Counted from the first letter of the stretch, positions 1-12,541 are shown. The stretch: 64,000 bases of DNA from Phytophthora quininea (GCA_011947345.1 JAAVTG010000275.1:1-64000); one strand, 5' to 3'. The notes: generated by a model not told the origin, from the letters alone. Program-made: numbers and translations.

Positions 1-557
1 GATTCGCACACGCGGCATGGAGACGTCCGACATTAACATGTAGGCGCCGTAGTTGAACACCAGAGCGGACAATGGGATGGCCCTCCCTGCAAAAGCAAAC
101 AAGAAGAGTCAGCAATAGACTTTCAAATGTGGGCGATACTGTCCGCAAAAAGATTGTCAACCTTTAGCGATCCAAGGACAGACATGAGGTCCATGCCGAG
201 GTAGCACGGAGCGTCCGCATATCCGTCCGCAACATCGCTATTGCAGCAGATGAGCTTGGGCTGTCCTCCAGAGCGTCCACATGCAGCCAATTCGAGTCGC
301 ATCTGGCCACAACAGTGATACATCCTTAAATCAGTACTCTGAATAACCGTTATAAATAAGGACGAATAATAAATAACCTACTCGCCCTGGACGCGCACGA
401 ACTTGCGCGGGAAGCGATGCGACGTGTAGAATACCAGCAGAAGCAGCAGAACGTTCACCACGAAGAAAGAGCCGCGCGCCTGGAGCTTGTGCAGCCGCAG
501 CAGCGCCAACTGCGCCGCCGACAGCTTCTTCGGACCCGCCGGTTTGCCTGGCAGCAT
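1..557 (-). CDS. Small membrane-anchored Cys-rich protein, 3' end outside the window
   Basis: Not a recognised family. The start ATG is at 557. Exon 1 encodes a basic N-terminus, then one hydrophobic segment (motif FFVVNVLLLLLVFY, about residues 31-44), then a basic stretch, which suggests a type II or tail-like membrane anchor. A 57-nt intron fits at 325-381 (GTAGGT...TTTAAG) and joins in frame to exon 2, which is rich in Cys (YHCCG, LICC). A second intron begins near 161, with a TTTTGCAG acceptor near position 89. The following exon reads IPLSALVFNYGAYML and runs off the window; its phase at this junction is not fully resolved. It is transcribed away from actin 1, with about 125 bp between the two starts. 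Confidence 0.5.
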
Positions 558-681
558 TTTGGAGAAATGACAGTACCACTTTCCAGGTACTTATCGTACC
601 CACAAAATGGTTCAGGACGTTGAAGCTGCCCTGCACTTTTCCCAGTCTCACTTTCTCTCTCAAGAACCAACGAACTCGAGA

Positions 682-1811
682 ATGGTGGACGAGGATATCC
701 TAGCGGTGGTGATCGACAACGGCTCGGGTATGTGCAAGGCCGGATTCGCTGGCGACGACGCTCCTCGAGCAGTGTATCCGTCGATTGTCGGGTACCCGAA
801 GCACTTGGGCATCATGGTCGGCATGAACCAGAAGGAGGCCTACATTGGGGACGAGGCGCAGGCCAAGCGGGGCGTCTTGACGCTGCGATACCCGATCGAG
901 CACGGCATCGTCACCAACTGGGACGACATGGAGAAGATCTGGAGCCACACCTTTACAACGAACTGCGTGTCGCTCCTGAGGAGCACCCGGTGCTTTTGAC
1001 CGAGGCACCACTCAACCCCAAAGCCAACCGAGAACGCATGACACAGATCATGTTCGAGACGTTCAACGTGCCGGCAATGTACGTCAACATCCAGGCGGTG
1101 CTGTCCCTGTACGCGTCGGGTCGAACGACGGGTTGTGTCTTGGACTCGGGCGACGGGGTCTCGCACACGGTACCGATCTACGAAGGCTATGCGCTGCCCC
1201 ATGCGATCGTCCGCATGGATCTGGCTGGAAGAGACTTGACCGACTTCATGATGAAGATTCTGACCGAAAGAGGCTACTCGTTCACCACGACGGCCGAGCG
1301 GGAGATCGTCCGTGATATCAAGGAGAAGTTGACGTACGTGGCCATAGACTTTGACGACGAGATGGAGACTGCCGCCAAGTCGTCCAGCTTGGACAAGATG
1401 TACGAGCTGCCGGATGGGAACGTCATTGTCATCGGCAACGAGCGATTCCGCACCCCCGAGGTGTTGTTCAGGCCGTCGATGATCGGACGCGAGTGCGACG
1501 GAGTTCACCAATGCGCCTTCCAGACGATCATGAAGTGCGACGTCGACATCCGTCGAGACTTGTACACCAACGTGGTGCTCTCGGGCGGATCCACCATGTT
1601 CCCAGGCATCGGTGAGCGCATGACCAAGGAGCTGTCGAAACTAGCGCCCACCGCCATGAAGGTCAAAATCGTCACGCCGCCCGAGCGCAAGTACTCGGTC
1701 TGGATCGGAGGTTCTATCTTGGCCTCGCTGGCCACGTTCCAGCACATGTGGATCGGTAAGGCCGAGTACGACGAGGCGGGTCCGTCGATCGTGCACCGCA
1801 AGTGCTTCTGA
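682..1811 (+). CDS. Actin 1 (divergent paralogue), one-base frameshift
   Basis: Actin, the ATP-binding cytoskeletal filament protein. The N-terminus [20 protein letters not shown] carries the phosphate-binding loop, and the end SIVHRKCF is canonical. With one base restored the length is 376 aa, the normal size. The frame breaks at 951-955 (CACCTTTACAACG), where all actins read HTFYNELRV. Inserting one base (CTTCTAC) or slipping back one base restores the sequence exactly. It is more divergent from typical actin than the copy at 34,579 (for example [10 protein letters not shown] for the usual [10 protein letters not shown]) and has less GC-rich third positions. This suggests a second, less expressed actin, such as the actB-type genes of Phytophthora (inference). 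There is no intron. The identical break in both actins is discussed in the findings. Confidence 0.9.
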
Positions 1812-2000
1812 TGAGGAAGGAGGAAGGTTGTGGCAATAACTCTGGCTGGTGAAGGTGGAAGCATCTAGCAGAAAGAAGACTCGACACTTGGAGGCTCAGG
1901 TGGTTCGGTGTCGACACGTCAGCCAGAAGAAAGCATAAACAATCGACATTTTTGAGTTAGCAAGCTTGAATGACAACGGCAAATGAGAAGGACACGATGC

Positions 2001-3450
2001 CTACAGGCTCACGTGCATTGATGTAGTCTTCCGCTTGTTCAAACGCACCGCCTCCGCGAACTCAGCAATGGGCTTGGCGCTCCACATGACTGGGTGTTTG
2101 CTTGCTCTGTCATTGCTGCCATTATGACCGTGCGAACTCTCGTAGAACGCCAAGTGGCCACCCGACTTAGTCGTGCACAGAATCACATTGGGGCAGGCCT
2201 CCACCAGAGCACGGGATGGTAGCGCTGCGTTCACGCAGATGGGGTCATCTTCCGCACTGATGCACAGCAGCGGGATGCGGACCGACCGTAGTTTCTTGAC
2301 CGACGACGCGTCCTCGTAGAAGTCGTCAGCACTCTTGTACTCAAACAAAACCTTGGTGCAGGTCTCGTCAAACTCGCGCACCGTACGAGACGCTCGAACT
2401 GCCTCTAAGTCGAGTCCCGGATAGCCTTCAAACTTGTCGGCAGCATTGCTCTAACAGAAACAACAGAACTGTTAGTTTTCCCCAGTTGACGAGAGCATTC
2501 TTACATTGTCGAAGAAGAGCCCACGCATGTTGCGATTCAGCGCCTTGTCGTACAAGAAGCGGTTGACTGCCGTGCCGGACAAGTTGGCAGCAACCGTGGG
2601 CAGGTCGAACGGGTTCCCCACCGACACGGCTCCGGTCAGTGGTGTCTGCTCACCTTCCTCACCCAAATACTTGACCAGCACGTTGGAGCCCATTGAAAAC
2701 CCCACAGCAACGAACGCTTCCTGTGCAAAGTCGTATTTAGCACTCAGTTCCTGCAGGACGAAGCGCACGTCAGCAGTGTAGGCCGTGCAGAAGAGCTGCG
2801 TCGTTTTCACGGGGGTATTGGCGCACCCACGAGCATTGAGCACGACGCACTGCCACCCCAACTCCCGCAGTCGAGCGATGGTAAGACGGATGTAGATTTC
2901 CTGACTACCACCGGTGAGCCCAGGCATCAGCAGCACGGTGCGTCGAGTGGGATCGACCCCGTCGATCCACGACGACTTGGTGACCGTCGTTTTGGCCTGC
3001 AAATGTTCGGGTAGAAACACCCAGTCAAGAGAGACCACTCCACCGTCCGGCATGGTCATGAGCTGCCGCTCGTAGTTGATCCGTGGTCCACGTTCATCGC
3101 GAGCAAACAGAATTGTCTGCAGGTGGCCGTTGAAAGGGTACCAGGGCGGGTAGTATTTTTGTTGCGCTGCAGGAAGTGTTTGACAAAGGTTAGCAACACC
3201 ACATCTTGGGGATCACACAACGTACTGATGGTAGTGCAGTGCGATAGCAACTTTTGTTGGCAGGGGTCTTTCTGTACACCAACCGCGGGATTTCAGCCGT
3301 GCGTGCGCAGTGCCAACGCAGCAGGATTGACAGAAGTGCAGGGCCGACAAACTTCTTGGCCAGGTACAGCAGCAGCAACACGAGAAAGAATCGAAGTCGA
3401 CGGTGACGTTGCGATGGCGACTGCAAAACTCGGGCAAAGGCGTTCCCCAT
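2001..3450 (-). CDS. ABHD1/3-EMB8 (YheT-like) alpha/beta hydrolase
   Basis: Alpha/beta-hydrolase of the ABHD1/ABHD3/EMB8 family, whose members are membrane-associated esterases or lipases. The exact substrate cannot be read from sequence. Three exons: 3450-3222, 3166-2505 and 2450-2001, with introns of 55 and 54 nt, giving exactly 446 aa. Residues about 20-45 form an N-terminal membrane anchor (FFLVLLLLYLAKKF). The family signature YPPWYPFNGHLQTI follows the first intron. The catalytic triad is visible: Ser in GFSMGSN, Asp in SAEDDPICVN and His in SGGHLAF. The first intron could also use a GTACGT donor 4 nt upstream, but the GTTGTG donor keeps frame. This is one of the few long genes here without a frameshift. 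It is tail-to-tail with actin 1 (190 bp apart). Confidence 0.87.
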
Positions 3451-4164
3451 GGCTCGTGTGCGGCTCGGAGGAACTTCGACAATGACCGTCGAAACGAGTT
3501 GTCTCGAAAGTCTACTGGCACCATCAAAAGCCAACACCGTAGAGTTTGGTCGAGTGATATGGCTGCACGCCGCGCTGGTGGTTAATGTACAACGGTCGCG
3601 GTTCGGCGATGTGGACTTCGACAAAATGGTGTCGTCGTTCATGCAACTACACTCGCGATTCGGGGGATCCCTCAGCACTTGCTATGCGGAGTTCAGTAAA
3701 TGCCCGTGTTCAAACAGTGTGTGGTGATTCTGCCTCCTCTGGCACCGCGATCTGCTTGCTTGCGTGACGGACAGCAAGATGTCGCCGTCAACAGCTTCAA
3801 CGTCTTCAACTTACCTAGTCAGGTCCTCAAAACGCTAACCACAAGTCGAGCTAAGCGGTGGCACCATAAGCACTGTTGATTGACATGCCCATTTCTCAGT
3901 CTGCCGACAACAGCTTGAGCGTCATGGGCGGCAGCAAACCTCTGTCACTCGTTGCCCCACTGCAACACACTCAAACGTAGCGGGATGCCACGCAGATTTG
4001 CTTGCTTGATTCCTCAGATAGCTACAATGTGCTACGAGTGGTCTCGGCATGGGATTTCATCGACGCGAGCTCTCGGAGACTCCATCTTCACGGCGAAAAT
4101 AGTGAACTCACTTGCAATCGCCTGCTTGCTTCACTGCTGACGGCGACCAAAGAGTCTCAGCGCC
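3451..4164. other. Intergenic region between divergent hydrolase and bZIP-1 starts
   Basis: About 0.7 kb between two divergent starts, so it should hold both promoters. Short open stretches occur on both strands but have no homology-like motifs or intron signals. I see no clear Inr (GCTCATT...) element and no repeat. Confidence 0.4.
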
Positions 4165-5641
4165 GTGGCAAAGCAGTCGACACCTGTTGCTGAGCAACCG
4201 CTGAAAGAAATTATGGCCAAATCCACGCTGAAAGCCAAGTGCATAGCGCCGGGCGAGTACTGGCCGACCTGGCCGCCAATTCCCATTCCGCGGCCGACTG
4301 GGATGAACGACTCGTCGGCTTCCGAGTTGGAAATGTCGGCCTCATGGAGCAGCAGCCTCGATGAGGACAAACCGAATGCTGAATTGCCTTCGGTGTCCTC
4401 GCCACCGATGCGGTCTGACAGCGAGAACGACGTCGCGGCTACGCAAGAAGAGCCGACCGACCAATTATCGCCGCGATCTCGCCGCCGAAGGAAGAACCGC
4501 GACCAAATGCGGCTGGCTCGGCAAAAGGAGCGGGTGTGTGTGAACATTTGACGAGTCAGGACGGTGGTGAATTCGTGACTAAATGTCGTTGGTGGTGCTG
4601 AGTGAGTAGGAGATGATGCAGCGGTTGCGCGACACGATGCACCGGCTAGAGGCTCGATATGATGAGGCCGTGGCACGCGGAGCTCTGCTGGCACCAACAA
4701 ATGCTGCAAGCAGCAACTCTATGGTGTCAACGCAGAGCAGCACGACTCAATACGTCGACTTGGTCGAGGAAGGCGCCCGCCTCAAAGACGAAAACTTCCA
4801 GTTTCGACGAGCACTGCACGACAAGAACAAATTTCAAGAAACCCTCGAGCGGCTGTACGACGACTTTCATCAGCCCTTGACACAGGAAGAGAAGAACGAG
4901 AGATGCACCTTTGTAGACGAGGAGGTTGGTGAAGTTGTGGACAGTGTTTGGTCTCCGCTGACCGACGAGGAAGTCTGGACGTACATTCGCACCACGCACT
5001 CGCGATTCAGAGCCGTCCTGCAAGCCATTTCACAGCACGCGGCGGCGAGGACGTTAGACCCGACAGCCAAGCCGCTACCTTCGTTCTTGGGCTGGCAAGT
5101 GCAGTACCACCGCGAAGACGACGCCGTGGTCTTCTCGTTTGAAAAGCCTTTCTACCATGTGACTGCCCTGCAGGCGATGCGGCAGACGTGGGCAAACGAG
5201 AGGGCCATGCAGAGCTACCGCAAAGCATCCGATCTGGCGACCCAGTCCATGGTCATGTTTCAGCCCATCAACGACGACACGTACGTGTTTCGACGGCGGC
5301 TGAATCTTGACAAGCTAGTGGTGATAACGCACTATCTCCGGTTCCGCTTGAAGACCAGCACGGGCTACGCGATCGGCCACTGCTCAGTTGATCGAAAAAC
5401 TAGACAGCAGCAGCAACGCGAAGGGCAGGTCTGGGCAGCCCAGCTCTCGCTGTGGACGTCCTTCGACGAAGCCTGGTCGCAGCAGGTCAACCAAGAGTAC
5501 TGCGTTGTGCGAATCACGGGTAGAACAAACGTAGATGCCACCGAAGCAGCAGCCTCCAAAGCTGCTGTCGACATCATGTTCGGCCTGCTGCGGTGGGAAA
5601 ACTTTAATATTGGCCCCGTGTTCTCCTTCACGGCAGCCTAG
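4165..5641 (+). CDS. bZIP transcription factor 1 with oomycete C-terminal domain
   Basis: DNA-binding transcription factor. Exons 4165-4533 and 4610-5641 are separated by a 76-nt intron (GTGTGTGTGA...GAGTAG) that falls inside the bZIP, after the basic region. Total 466 aa, no frameshift. The basic region RRRRKNRDQMRLARQKER keeps the invariant Asn and the Arg eight residues on, but has Gln-Met where Ala-Ala is usual. The leucine-zipper-like coiled coil continues into exon 2 (EMMQRLRDTMHRLEARYDE). Residues about 290-466 form a globular domain (FLGWQVQYHRED, INDDTYVF, LLRWENFNIGPVFSF) that recurs in the other two bZIP genes here. A START-like ligand-binding fold is possible but unproven. The N-terminus is Ser/Pro-rich. 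Translation could also begin at the in-frame Met at 4213. It converges on bZIP-2 with 98 bp between the stops. Confidence 0.85.
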
Positions 5642-5739
5642 ACACAATACTACAAGACAATCACGCATGCACACGTCTTTTGAACAGATAATATCCTCGG
5701 TCTGAGGATAGGCATCACTGTCCTCTCCTAGTCTTGCCG

Positions 5740-7535
5740 CTATGAAGACGGCGGTAGGAGTGACATCGACGATGACGGAACGACAGCCAGTTCCCAGATC
5801 ATGGTGCGGGAGATTGAGTTGACTAGACGCACGTACATGTCTTCCTGCGTGTTGTACTCGGTGCGCGCTAGGAACTTGACGCGGCATCCAGGCTCGCCGG
5901 TTATTTCGTCCTCGGCAGCGACAAATTCGACCCAGTTGGAGCTGTCAACGTACTCGAAACCAGAGTTTTCTCCGCCGTCTCACGCACCTCAGGCGATGTT
6001 GGGTTTACAGAGTGGCGGCCTATTACGAAGCCCTTCTCCGTCTGCATGCGGAAGTTCAGGAAGATCATGCGCATGACCTTGTCGTGTTCCACTGGATGCT
6101 CAATGTCTTGTCCGGCGATGTAAGTGCTGTCGTTAATAATCTGCAGCATCTCAAAACGCAGTTGCCGGCGGAACGGGGTCGACTGTGGCTTATAGTATCG
6201 TGTCCAGCTGCCGACCATGGCTTGCTGTGGGGTGATCCCAGCGAAGAACTTGGCGAAACTCACGTAGAAGTCGCCGGCAGGGCTGGTTTCGTAGCGCACT
6301 TCCCAGCCAAACGTTGCCGACGGTGGGAATGGGCACCCTTCATCGGGTTTCAGACAAGCTGACGGGTCCGTTGAGGTCGGAGAGCACGGCGATCCGTCCC
6401 CCGCGTCGCTGTCGGGGATTTCATAGCGTGACACGATGGGTTTGCCCGACTCCTCCATGTGGCGCATTCGTTGATAGCACAGTCGAATGTGCTCGTTCGC
6501 TTGATCCTCCGTCATGGGCAAATACTCGTAGTCTGAGTACAGCGAGGCATCGTCCGTCGTAAGCGGACACGCCAAATCTAACTCTTGCTTCCGGTCCACC
6601 ATGACTTGCTGCAGACGGCGGTGCGTCTTGTGCTTGTCTACCAGCAGTTGTTCCAGCAGAAACTTCTCCTCTTTCAGCGTATGGGAAAGATCCGCCAGAG
6701 CGTAATAGTCTGCCTCTAATGTGAGTGAGCCACGATCTGTGCTCTCATCGCTGCTGAGTCGCTGACGTCTTGCTTGCGACTGCTTGTTCAGGTCCTGGTA
6801 GTGCTTCTCCAACTGGTGCAGCGTGGTTTTCATACGCTCCACGTCGTCTCTCTGTCTACGTCGCGCACGCTGCATGGACTCGCGGTTCCGTTTGCGGCGA
6901 ATCTCCAACGGCGTCAGCTGTTTCTGCTCTCGAGCAATTTCCTTCTTGGGCGACTTGGGGGACGCCCTCCCTCCTGTCTTGCTAGTACTAGTAGTAGACT
7001 TCCGTTTCCTCGGTATCTTCACCTTGCTGGTAACTTCCTTCTTATTGACCTTCTGTTCCAGTTTCACGACTGGCAAGGCTGCGTTCTTCTTGGCAGCTCT
7101 TGCTCTCGTCATCATGGACGTCACGGGCACCCTGCTGCTGGCGTCGCTGGACGACTCTGTCTGGGAATCGTCGCTCAGCTTGACTTGTCTTTTGGGGATT
7201 GTTCCTGCCGCACCAGGCTCCTTCTTGGCCTGGTTCTCTTCTAACGGCGAGATGCTCGCTTCGGGGACCTGTGAGGCTTCCACAAAGACCGCTAGACGCT
7301 GCTCCAGTTCGGTATCTGTCTTGTGCGTCGTGGCAGAAATCCTTAGGTTCTCATCCTTTAGGGTTAGCTCCCACCAGGCGCGGGTCTCCCCGCCGCCATC
7401 CTGGGTCTCCAGTCCGTCCCAGACGCCGGCCATAGCGTCGTCCTCGCGGCCTGTTGCTGGAAGGTCGTCGGTAGCAGCGTCATCCAGCAAGATCGAGGCG
7501 TCTCCGGCCGCCAGAAGCTCCAGATCCACCCCCAT
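5740..7535 (-). CDS. bZIP transcription factor 2, larger paralogue
   Basis: Same architecture as bZIP-1 and bZIP-3 but longer (598 aa once one base is restored). The first 200 residues are acidic, then Ser/Lys-rich with several nuclear-localisation-like runs (KIPRKRKS, RRKRNR). The basic region RRKRNRESMQRARRRQR (about 213-229) has the canonical Asn and Arg, followed by a coiled coil. The C-terminal domain starts with TFGWEVRYE and includes INDSTYIAG. The frame breaks at 5971-5978 (GAGACGGCGGAG on the coding strand). One added base leads into SNWVEFVAAEDE and the true end MIWELAVVPSSS with its stop at 5740-5742. Without that base the protein would stop at 5901 and lose the last part of the conserved domain. 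Single exon, start Met at 7535. Confidence 0.82.
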
Positions 7536-8381
7536 TCAAGGTCGCGGTGTACGATTTTGCGCTACAAAGAAACCAACTTGTGGTCGAGGGAGCAAAATGC
7601 AGAGTGCGAGTTCGAGGGATTTGACGCAGCCCATCTCCTGCGACCCATATCACTAAGTACGATGACAGGATTGGCAGAAAACGGAAGACCATCATTCGCA
7701 GTGTGTCCGATAGTGTTGCGCTATTCTGCAAGTGCAAATTTGCCCTTGTGACCTTTCAAGATTCAAGATGGAGAAGAAGGCCTCCCCCAAATAAAGTGCT
7801 CGCAAGACAAAGTTTAGATGCGAGGCTTGCGGCATGTACTTGTGTTGCAACAGCAGCAGGAATTGCTTTTAGAGCAGCATCTCAAATCTGAAAAATAGTC
7901 TGTCTAACGCTAAATTTCTAAGATAATGCAACACAAAGGGGTGGGGATGCGCAAATTGCTGACGAATGCAATAGTCGACGTGCAATAGGCCTGGGCTCTG
8001 CTTGCTGCTGCGGATACCGTCGGAGGTCCTTGCCTTGCTACTGCTGCGGGGCTGTCCAGAGGAACTCAGCTCCCTAGACGTCGCTGGGTGCCCACTCGAG
8101 AGCAATGCTCGCTCGGGGATCTGCGATCTGCACGCACCTGCGAGAAAACTTGAGCTGGTACCGCCAACCGCCACTTCTGCGGTAGAACGCTGGGTTCAAC
8201 TGCAGCCGACGTCATGAAGTCTATCCTGACGAGCCATGACTCATGGCTCGAGGACGGTTGATTGCCCCCGGCCTAGTCGAGAACAGCAGTCGTCCCGCGG
8301 GTCAACCAACAAGCAGTTCCAAGCAGTCACTGACTACCGGGGGCTAAAATGTCCATTAGCAAGCTGTGGCGGACAGAGAAG
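7536..8381. other. Intergenic region upstream of bZIP-2 and the ankyrin relic
   Basis: About 0.85 kb with no supported gene. It holds the bZIP-2 promoter side and the 5' side of the ankyrin pseudogene. An interrupted short inverted repeat (GAGCCATGACTCATGGCTC) lies at about 8231-8249. No known core promoter motif was recognised. Confidence 0.35.
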
Positions 8382-10183
8382 AATGGCACTGCCTCTAGTT
8401 CCCCTGCTGTTGGCTGTCGTGTTCACGTTCCGGGCCAAGTCTAATAGCGGTTCGTTGACCCATGGGCTGGAGACCACTTCGAGTTACTTGGACACGGCTG
8501 CGGAGATGGAAATCCAAGACGCGTGTAAATTCAACGCCACAAAGGTATTGATTGAATTGCATCTGGAATAGTTCCAGCCCTGAAAGAGAGCCGTCGCCAG
8601 CAGATGCCGGTCCGGGTCACGGTGGGCAATGGAATCGAAGAAACTAGTAGTTCTTGAGCACTGACCGTCACTACAACCGTTTTCCATTTCGACACGGGAT
8701 GGAAACTGCGGCCCAATTTTCAGGGATGGCGGTGGTAAAATGGCTGGTCGATCACTTTGAAGAGTGTGTCGTGTCCAGATATGCTGTGGCTCATGCAGCC
8801 CGCAAAGGAGATTTGGCTGTATTGCAGTATTTTCTGGACAATGGAGCATCACTGATCGCGGGAACGATGTCACGGCAGTGTCTTTAGGCGACAAGAGGCA
8901 CAGTATGGCGTGAGGTTGACTTGACATGGCAGAAGCTGTAAAGGGCAAACATCATGACGTGGTGTGCTGGCTGCACCAGTACGCCCCAGCACCGCGCAAT
9001 ATTGCAAAACCGCTACACGCCGCTGTTCGAAGTGCAGACATGATACTGATCGAGTGGATCCAGACGAACTACAACCTTACAGGATCAGCGTTAATCGCGA
9101 AAGCCACCGTCTGGACATTATGGAGTGGCTGGATGATCACGACTACACTGCTCACTCGTACATGGCAGTGTATCCGGCAGTTAAACAGGGAGGTTGGACA
9201 TGGTGCAGTGGCTACTGGAGCGCGAAATGGTGGAGGTGATGCGAGCGCTGGTTGAGGCTGCATCGAATGGTAAACTGGAAATTGCTCAATACGTCTACAA
9301 TCGATATTGGAGCCAAACTCAAAACCGAAAACATTTTTCAATGGCGCCGATTACCCGTTTTACAATTGTCTCCGGGTATGTCATGGCGTTGGCTGCAGTT
9401 TCCGAGATCTGTTTGTTGGCTTTTTGAGACTTTCGAGGTCGCTGACGATCGTCTCCACGAATCCCAAGGCTACGGGCCGCCTGGAGCTCCTGCAATCGAT
9501 TTCGCTGCAAGGCTTGGCAATTTGGAGATGGTGAAATTCTTACATGAGCTGGCGGTGGACAACAGCACACAAGGCAAGCGAAGAAAGAGAAATCTTTTTT
9601 TTCTTTTTGCAGATAAGTTGGTCTGCACGACAGAAGCAATGAGCCAAGCGGCAGCTAATAACCACATAGACGTCGTCAACTGGCTGCATGAATATCGGCA
9701 AGAGTGCTCCTGTAATGCTATGGCATTGCGGCTTCGAATGGACATTTAGAAATGGTCAAGTGGTTGCACTTTCATCGGAAAGATTGTCTTGCGGACCAAG
9801 CGATAGATAGCGCGGCAGGTGGAGGCCACTTGGACGTAGTTCAGCGGTTCCATGCAAATTTCAATGCTACCGATATTTGCTCCAAGCCAGCCATGGATAG
9901 TGCTGCGAGATGTAGCCACTTGGACGACGTCAAGCGCCCCACGAGCATCGGTCGGAATGGAATGGATGGCGCAGCTCTATTCGGTGGCGAGACCGTTTGA
10001 GGTGGTGAGATGACTGAGCACTCATCGCTCGGAGGGCTGTGTCAGCAATGCTGCCAGTTCTCGTGATTTTGATCTGCTCCTGTATCTCCATTCGCAGAAC
10101 CACAGGGGCTCAAGAGTACTAGTACAGTATTTCGAGGTGGCTGATAAAGCATATTCTGCAACGAAGCCGACACAAAACGAATA
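8382..10183 (+). pseudogene. Ankyrin-repeat family gene, heavily frameshifted
   Basis: Relic or error-ridden copy of the large Phytophthora ankyrin-repeat family. The start MALPLVPLLLAVVF followed by LTHGLETTSSYLDTAAEM is typical of its N-terminus. Repeat units appear in succession but in changing frames: VVKWLVDHFEECVVSRYAV (8733-8790), GDLAVLQYFLDNGA, VVCWLHQYAP (about 8960), LDIMEWLDDHDYT, LEMVKFLHEL (about 9520), IDVVNWLHEYR (about 9670) and GGGHLDVVQRFHANF (about 9825). The last piece is AASSRDFDLLLYLHS (10,050-10,095), with a stop at 10,181-10,183. At least six frame changes and internal stops occur. The protein would be cytosolic and protein-binding; its role is unknown. A second fragment of the family lies at 22,550. 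Confidence 0.75.
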
Positions 10184-10593
10184 GGAAGTTTTCAGAGTGG
10201 CCACGGCGCAGTAGCGCAAAATTGATGTTTGGCAACATGAATATGTCATCTGCCTTGTGAGTCGGCTACGTGAGTTTTACTACTACCTGACTCTGGACTA
10301 CGAGAGTCTGACAGGCGTTGGCGAGCACCGGAAAACCAATCGAAGGAGGCAGCGTCTTCTTCAAAACTACAGATGTCGGAATGCTAAACATGATAGCATT
10401 ACTCCAGCCAAGCCACACGAGATTAGTGGAGTTGACACAACCATATGACGTTTGGGCGCTAATGCAAATGGCTAGCCCTATGCCAGCGCCCGAGGTCTTC
10501 GCTCCGCCACCCGTTGGCGGAGATTACGAAGACGGCGCGATGACGTGGCGCTAATTATGTAGATCCCGTGTTGGCGGTCGTAGATGATCTAGC
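10184..10593. other. Spacer between the ankyrin relic and the Copia element
   Basis: About 0.4 kb. A 78-codon open stretch (10,318-10,554, +) looks protein-like in composition (GGSVFFKTTDVGMLNMIALL; PAPEVFAPPPVGG) but I do not recognise it. It ends just before the Copia insertion. The last five bases (10,589-10,593, CTAGC) are the left copy of the Copia target-site duplication. Confidence 0.35.
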
Positions 10594-10772
10594 TGTTGAT
10601 ACCCGCCGTTGTTGGCGGGTTCCTGCTACACTCAGAGTTCCAGAAAGCAAAAGAGAAAGTGAGATTTAGAGTCTCGGGCGCACGCCGAGTCCTGCCCTGT
10701 CCTAGACTTTACCTACCGCTAACACAGCTGCCCGGTGCCCGCAGATCCCTGGTCGACTACCACTTTCCAACA
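10594..10772 (-). repeat. Copia 3' LTR
   Basis: 179 bp, same sequence as the 5' LTR and preceded (element sense) by the purine tract GGTGAGGAGGAG. It is bounded on its outer side by the CTAGC target duplication. Confidence 0.93.
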
Positions 10773-10943
10773 CTCCTCCTCACCGGCGGCGTCGAACAGC
10801 GGAATGTACTTGTACAAGCACACTCATCTCCAATCCAATTCAGTGCAGCCCAACTGCACTCCTTAGAACCATCAACCTCGGCGTTCCGACCGCCTTGGTC
10901 ATCAAATCCGCCGGCATCCGTTCACCTTCACAGTACTCCGGTT

Positions 10944-12541
10944 TCAGGACTCCTCGTTTCGCGTAGTCCCCACGAACTTGATTTGAACGTCAATATGTTT
11001 CACCTTCGAGGATGCACCTTCACCGTCCAGCTGCTTGAGCGCGGCTTGGTTATCAACACGTAGTATCATGGGCACGTCGTGCCTGACACGCAGCTCTCCG
11101 AGCAGTTCTCGGACCCCAAGAAGCTCTGCCGCCATCACCGACGCTGCCGTGTATTCAGCCTCCATGGTTGATAACGAGACTCCCCTTGCTTCTTACAAGT
11201 CCAGCTGACCGGCATCCCGTCCACCATGACCAGTCCACCCGTGACGGATTTTCGGTCTTCCTTGTCGGCTGCAAAGTCCGCATCGCTGTACGCGATGACT
11301 TCCAGCAACTCATGCGTCTGTCCGTTTCCACGCATCCGGAGCCTCAGCCCCTTCGTCCCCCGAGGTATCTTAAAATCCTCTTGGCCAATTTCCAGTCCAT
11401 TACGCTCGGGTCATGTGTGCTTCGTGTCGCCTTGTGCACCGCAAATGCAATATCCGGTCGCGTACAGCGCGCCACCCATAACAGGCTCCCGACTAACGAC
11501 TGGAACTTCTTGACGGTCACGACTTCGCTATCCCCAGACACAGGCAGCTTCTCGCGTTCGGCTTCCTGACGCTCATTCCATTCCGACCCAATCGGAGTCC
11601 GCACTCCGTGTGCATGCTCCATGCCGTATTCCTTCAGCATCTCTTGGATAGTCACCTCCTGGTCTAAGTCATACCCGTGCATCTCGTCGTACACGACCCG
11701 CATCCCGAGAAATTTGCTGGCTCGTCCGAGGTCCTTAACGGAGAACTCCTTCAGCTCCCCGAAAAAGAGCTCACGGCTGCCTCCTTTGTGCCCGTGACGA
11801 GCAGGTCGTCCACGTACACGCCTACCACCAGCAAAATTCCATCGCGCGACCTGAAATACACGCACATATCCGTAAGGCTCTGCTCAAATCCAATCCCCAC
11901 TAGCTTCTTATGCAGGAGCTTGTTCCACAGACGCCCAGCCTGTTTCAGTCCGTATAACGCCTTCTTCAGTTCCAGTGCCAACTCCTCGTCACTATCGACG
12001 CCTAGTTGCGCCCGCACTTCCTCCGAGATTACCATTCCTTGCGGAATCCGAATGAAAATGTCGAGTTCAGCCTCCTTCTCCGCCTTGACGTACGCATTCG
12101 GGACATCTCCATGTTTCGCCGGGACTCGCCACTTGCGCGCCAACACCAATATCAGCTTGACGCTGGTCATGTCAATGACCCCGGCGAACGTGATCCCGTA
12201 ATTCACCCCGAATTCCTGCTCGTTCCCGCAGGCAACAAGCCTTGCTTTTAGACGCTCAATAATTCCTTCCGCGTCTAACTTGGTCTTGAAAACCCATTTC
12301 GTGTGCAGCACTCGGACCCCCGAGGCCTCGTCACTACTTTCCACACATCATTCTCTTCTAGAGCCCGCAGCTCCTCCTCCATGGCTTTCATCCATTTCTC
12401 TTTGTGACGGCTACGCATAGCCTCACGGTAGTTTCTCGGATCAACCTCAGTCACACTGTTTACCACGTCTCTGCTCGACTCCTCCTGTTGCACGGCCTCG
12501 GCCACCTCCTGCTCAGCTTGTCGAGCTACAGAGCGCGTCAT
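10944..12541 (-). CDS. Copia reverse transcriptase and RNase H
   Basis: RVT_2-type reverse transcriptase. VLHTKWVFKTKLD opens the domain (about 12,310). The conserved KARLVACGNEQEFGVNY and ALYGLKQAGRLWNKLL are present. The catalytic YVDD lies within VGVYVDDLLVTG (about 11,800-11,830). The RNase H region includes YSDADFAADKEDRKSVTGG (about 11,250) and MEAEYTAASVMAAELLG (about 11,165). Frame changes occur near 12,290, 11,760, 11,340 and 11,150. In an intact element this part copies the RNA to DNA. Confidence 0.87.

Noticed and set aside
951..955. Programmed -1 frameshifting in actin as an annotated fact
   Set aside because: The slip would give the right protein, but many other genes here show the same kind of base loss at non-slippery sites, so error is the simpler reading.
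10596..11063. 155-codon open stretch on the plus strand, repeated at 15,325-15,717
   Set aside because: Its shared part is simply the Copia LTR read backwards; coding evidence for the element is on the minus strand.
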